From: Petrotoga sp. UBA5851 | GTDB taxonomy: Bacteria > Thermotogota > Thermotogae > Petrotogales > Petrotogaceae | Length of the DNA: 7,640 nucleotides | Direction: 5' to 3' | Assembly (NCBI GenBank): GCA_002431635.1 | Contig: DJGH01000009.1 | Span: forward strand, 10,336-17,975 | Shown: positions 4,882-7,640 of the stretch, in pieces | How positions within the stretch are numbered: the first letter of the stretch is position 1 | Layout: every line of letters starts with the position of its first letter | Made by a program: the position numbers and the translations under genes | The notes under the pieces: generated by a model | What the model saw: only the letters and a program-made list of their open reading frames with translations | What the model was told of the DNA's origin: nothing | Databases searched by the model: none

Positions 4882-7384
4882 CTATCAAAAGATCATCCAT
4901 TATCTTTGGAGAAGTAGTCTGTCCTCCTGAGTATGCCCACTGTCCGCCCTGAGGGGTTATTGGTCTTAAAACCGCTTCTATTCCGTCATAATCATAAGTG
5001 GTTATGTATATGTTCCAGTTTTTCATAGCGGTGGTTTCAAGTACTGAAAGAGGAAGTGAAAAGGTTATTTTTGAAAACTGTTTTTCCACTTTTATTCCCG
5101 GAGCCGGAGTGATAGGCTGACCGTAACTGTCTGATCCTGCACCGGTACTGTTGTATGCTGAACACGACCATCCGGTTACATAGATCTGGTAATCCCAATC
5201 TAAACCGGCAGGCATCAGAGCATTCTGTTTTGGAAGAGCAGTGACTCCTTTTTTATCCGGACTGTCAAAAAATATCTGAAAAGTGACATGATCAAAACCG
5301 TTTGCCGGGCCCCAAACGTCGCTGAGTTCACGCATGGTTATTTCAATGCTCAGCATTGTCCCGATCTGCTGAACTCTTGCCCCTAGCATATCCTGCTGAT
5401 TTTTAAAGGTAAGATCCTTTGGATAAGAGTATGTTCCCTGCGGACCGTTATCATCTCCCAATGGATCTTCAACAGCTGCAAGCTCGTTTTGTGGAATATC
5501 AAGTGAAAAATGAACTGTAGGAGAGTAATCAGAAAAGAGCGGTGTCTTTCCGAAGGCTTTAACAAAGAAAGTATGCTTGCCCGGAGTAAAGTCTGCTATC
5601 TTCACAGGAATACTCCACTCTTCATTTTCTTTCATGGAAAGATTTATAACCGCATACTCTTTGTCATCTCCGTCTATGATAAGCCTTACTGACTTTGCTC
5701 CGTTAGCTCTTCCGTGGATATAAAAATCATCTGAAAGGGTTTTTCCCTGGAGCTGCATATCAAGCTGCACCGAAACGGTTTTAGGCTTTAGAGTGGCTTT
5801 TTCATCAGTAACTTTATAGATTATAAAGGATTTTTCATTAAGCGAGGTATCAAGTTTTCCTTCATAAACCAGGTCATTTTGCGGTACATTCATAGACATA
5901 ACAGGCTTCAAAACTGTACCGTCCTGAATTTCAAGCGTTATTCCGCTGGCATACTTCCTTTTTGAATTAGTGTTCATGAGAATCAGATATTTTTCATTTT
6001 CATACTCGATGCTGTAGCAAAGTATGCCTGGACCTGTGCTATCTGAAAAAAGAACCTTTATTTTACCGTATCTGAAGGCAGGAGTTTCTTTCCTCATTTT
6101 GTTTATGGTCTGGATGAACTTAAAAAGATCGGAAGTAGTATTAAAATGATCCTCTCCCATACTTGAAAATCCTTCTTTGAACATGGCTGCGCGTGTTTCT
6201 GTAAAACCCTGTTCTGTACCGTAGTATATTTGGGGTATTCCGGGTATGGTGTATAAAAGCGTAAGAGCTATCTTAAGGTCATTTATGGTTGCGCCCTTGA
6301 GGAATCTATCCATGTCATGGTTGTCCACAAAGGTTACCAGCATGGACGGATCTTTATATACTTCTTGTCTTTGAGTGAGTCTGTACTCAAGGTATGAAGT
6401 TGGCTTGCCCTCCTTGAAAACTCTTTTTATATCGGTCAGAAGCCCAAAGTCAAGCATTGAGTTGAATCCATAATCAAAGTACTTACTTATTTCAACGTCG
6501 GCAGTGTTTTCATACGGATTGGGGCTTATCCATGTCTCCCCGAAAGCTATAAAGTTATCTTTTCCAATTGATTGGGCTTTTTCGTAAATATTGTTTTCAC
6601 CCTTGAAAAAATCCTGCCAGAACTCTTTTTCCACATATTTGGCCGTATCAACCCTAAATCCGTCTACACCTGCTGTCTCTATCCAACTTCCGTAGATTTC
6701 CTTAAGAACTTTCCGTACCTGTGGATTTTCGGTGTTGATGTCGTCTAAGTCTGAAAAGGATGTATTATAGATATCAGATTCACCGATAAGAGATGGAAAG
6801 TGGTATATAGCGAGTTCCCTCTGCTTGGGATCGTTGAAATCATTCATATCAAAAGGAGACTGCTGCGGCTTACTGACAGGTACAGATTTTTCATTAAGGC
6901 TGTAATTGCCATTGCTGTATATAATAAAGTTTCCGGTATGGTTGGGTACTATATCCTGAATAACGTATAATCCCTTTTCATGAGCTTTTTTTACAAATTC
7001 GGTATAAAGTTCGTTAGTTCCGAAGTGTTCATCTATCTTTGAAAAATCACGCGCCCAGTAACCGTGGTATCCTCCGTAATCTACAGAGTCATCCCACCAC
7101 TGATTGGCAACAGGCGGGGTAATCCAGATAGCGGTAACGCCAAGCTCTTTTATATAGTCGAGCCGGTTGATCAATCCCTGCAAATCTCCGCCATTGTACT
7201 TTGAGTTTACACTTCCAGATTCTATACCTGTTTCAGTCTGTCTGTCATTGGAAGGGTTGCCGTTTGAAAAACGGTCGATCATAACCAGATATATGGCCTG
7301 ATCCTGCCATCTGAAAGTTGATTGAGAGAATCCTTCAAAAAAAATCAATAAAAAAAGTGAAAAGATAAGAAAAGTTTTCTTCAT
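4871..7384 (-). CDS. Secreted GH13 alpha-amylase family enzyme with a glucodextranase-like C-terminal domain
   Basis: This 837-residue exported enzyme should cut alpha-1,4-glucosidic bonds in starch or related glucans. Residues 1-20 are a signal peptide (MKK, then a Phe/Leu/Ile-rich core ending GFS before Gln21); it has no lipobox cysteine, so it is not a lipoprotein. The GH13 barrel spans about 27-440 and all four conserved regions are intact: DIVPNHT (144-150), GFRVDTAKY with nucleophile D246, GETW with acid/base E283, and FVDNHD (352-357). DRFSNGNPSND (37-47) is the calcium-loop type segment. A domain C beta-sandwich follows (about 440-525), then an Ig-like or starch-binding-like beta region (about 535-630). 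Residues 638-837 (DPLGDDNGPQGTYSYP..., GFDHVTFQIFFD, DWDYQIYVTGW) resemble the C-terminal domain of glucodextranases and amylopullulanases. The start has GGGGAGGAG at 7391-7398 and its own likely promoter upstream. Exact specificity (amylase, pullulanase-like or cyclodextrinase-like) cannot be settled. Confidence 0.93.
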   Translation of the reverse strand: MKKTFLIFSLFLLIFFEGFSQSTFRWQDQAIYLVMIDRFSNGNPSNDRQTETGIESGSVNSKYNGGDLQGLINRLDYIKELGVTAIWITPPVANQWWDDSVDYGGYHGYWARDFSKIDEHFGTNELYTEFVKKAHEKGLYVIQDIVPNHTGNFIIYSNGNYSLNEKSVPVSKPQQSPFDMNDFNDPKQRELAIYHFPSLIGESDIYNTSFSDLDDINTENPQVRKVLKEIYGSWIETAGVDGFRVDTAKYVEKEFWQDFFKGENNIYEKAQSIGKDNFIAFGETWISPNPYENTADVEISKYFDYGFNSMLDFGLLTDIKRVFKEGKPTSYLEYRLTQRQEVYKDPSMLVTFVDNHDMDRFLKGATINDLKIALTLLYTIPGIPQIYYGTEQGFTETRAAMFKEGFSSMGEDHFNTTSDLFKFIQTINKMRKETPAFRYGKIKVLFSDSTGPGILCYSIEYENEKYLILMNTNSKRKYASGITLEIQDGTVLKPVMSMNVPQNDLVYEGKLDTSLNEKSFIIYKVTDEKATLKPKTVSVQLDMQLQGKTLSDDFYIHGRANGAKSVRLIIDGDDKEYAVINLSMKENEEWSIPVKIADFTPGKHTFFVKAFGKTPLFSDYSPTVHFSLDIPQNELAAVEDPLGDDNGPQGTYSYPKDLTFKNQQDMLGARVQQIGTMLSIEITMRELSDVWGPANGFDHVTFQIFFDSPDKKGVTALPKQNALMPAGLDWDYQIYVTGWSCSAYNSTGAGSDSYGQPITPAPGIKVEKQFSKITFSLPLSVLETTAMKNWNIYITTYDYDGIEAVLRPITPQGGQWAYSGGQTTSPKIMDDLLIAIK

Positions 7385-7415
7385 TTATACTCCTCCCCTG
7401 AAAAAGATTGAAAGT

Positions 7416-7437
7416 AATATTATTATATAATAATATT
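7416..7437. repeat. 22-bp perfect palindrome in the amylase upstream region
   Basis: The half-site AATATTATTAT (7416-7426) is followed directly by its exact reverse complement (7427-7437). It overlaps the proposed -10 of the amylase promoter. It is made only of A and T, so it could be an operator, a cruciform-prone site or a by-product of local composition. Confidence 0.6.
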
Positions 7438-7451
7438 TTATAAAAAAACAA
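7422..7451 (-). promoter_or_regulatory. Probable sigma-70/sigma-A promoter for the amylase
   Basis: The minus strand has TTGTTT (7446-7451), 18 nt, then a perfect TATAAT (7422-7427). Transcription would start near 7415, about 30 nt before the amylase ATG. The -35 lies directly after the DegV stop codon. The region is extremely AT-rich, which weakens the case, and read-through from the DegV gene is possible because no terminator hairpin follows that gene. Confidence 0.5.
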
Positions 7452-7452
7452 T

Positions 7453-7640
7453 CTACTCGTAATAGGTGATTACTCCTATTGAATCAGGTCCGAGATGAAG
7501 TCCAAGAACAACATCGATATAGCCTGTACGTATTTTTGAAATATCAATATTTTTTTCTTTTGCTCTTTCAGTTGCATAGGAAGCTATTGAAGTGTTCCCT
7601 GTGGAAATTATAGCTATTTCGTCGGGCTGTTTTTTTTCAT
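7453..7640 (-). CDS. DegV family protein, C-terminal 61 residues (gene runs off the right edge)
   Basis: Only the 3' end is in the window, ending at TAG (7453-7455). The translation contains EIAIISTGNTSIASYATERA, then KIRTGYIDVVLGLHLGPDSI and GVITYYE. The closing G.H.GP..xGV.YY pattern is the C-terminal signature of DegV proteins, which bind a fatty acid between two domains; in Gram-positives related FakB proteins present fatty acids to the kinase FakA. No kinase partner is visible here. The preceding segment, with alternating strand and helix ending at the ligand-pocket His-x-Gly-Pro, agrees with this. Confidence is moderate to good because the N-terminal domain is out of view. It is on the same strand as the amylase, 68 bp upstream of it. 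Confidence 0.78.
   Translation of the reverse strand, partial: EKKQPDEIAIISTGNTSIASYATERAKEKNIDISKIRTGYIDVVLGLHLGPDSIGVITYYE

Overview
This 7.6 kb window is AT-rich (roughly 40% GC by eye) and comes from a flagellated bacterium with strong Shine-Dalgarno sites (AGGAGG, GGGGAGGAG), frequent ATA/AGA codons and intrinsic terminators. Sec-type secretion of an alpha-amylase, a DegV-family protein, a YjfB-type motility peptide and a short YtcJ-like amidohydrolase all fit a Clostridia-type Bacillota or a Thermotogota member. The sequence alone does not let me choose between them.

Layout from left to right. 1-99 (-): 5' end of an unrecognised gene with an early CxxC motif. 100-278: an AT-rich spacer holding a very good housekeeping promoter for that gene (TTGACA-N17-TATTAT), with a perfect 7-4-7 inverted repeat between -35 and -10. 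279-1556 (-): amidohydrolase. 1557-1650: the amidohydrolase start region plus an intrinsic terminator for the gene to its right. 1651-1842 (-): yjfB-like motility peptide, 31 bp behind fliS (1874-2407, -), together a two-gene flagellar unit. 2408-2560: a divergent control region. 2561-4843 (+): fliD, the filament cap. 4838-4881: a 44-bp perfect palindrome acting as a bidirectional terminator between the convergent fliD and amylase genes. 4871-7384 (-): secreted GH13 alpha-amylase with a C-terminal glucodextranase-like beta domain. 7385-7452: amylase promoter region with a 22-bp perfect palindrome. 7453-7640 (-): C-terminal end of a DegV-family protein. No gene-free stretch exceeds about 180 bp.

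The functional core is the flagellar locus. FliS is the export chaperone for flagellin, FliD caps the filament, and YjfB is a poorly characterised motility-associated peptide. The fliS-yjfB unit appears to start from an extended -10 housekeeping promoter (TGCTATAAT, minus strand). fliD appears to start from a sigma-28-type promoter (TAAAGT / GTCGATAA, plus strand) that directly abuts it. The two proposed promoters could therefore not both be occupied at once. The amylase, DegV and amidohydrolase genes look like ordinary neighbours with their own signals.

I see no defence system, CRISPR array, mobile element or RNA gene. The points most worth checking are the abutting divergent promoters, the long N-terminal extension of FliS, the duplicated and inserted modules in FliD, the promoter-embedded operator-like repeat at 144-161, and the two long perfect palindromes.
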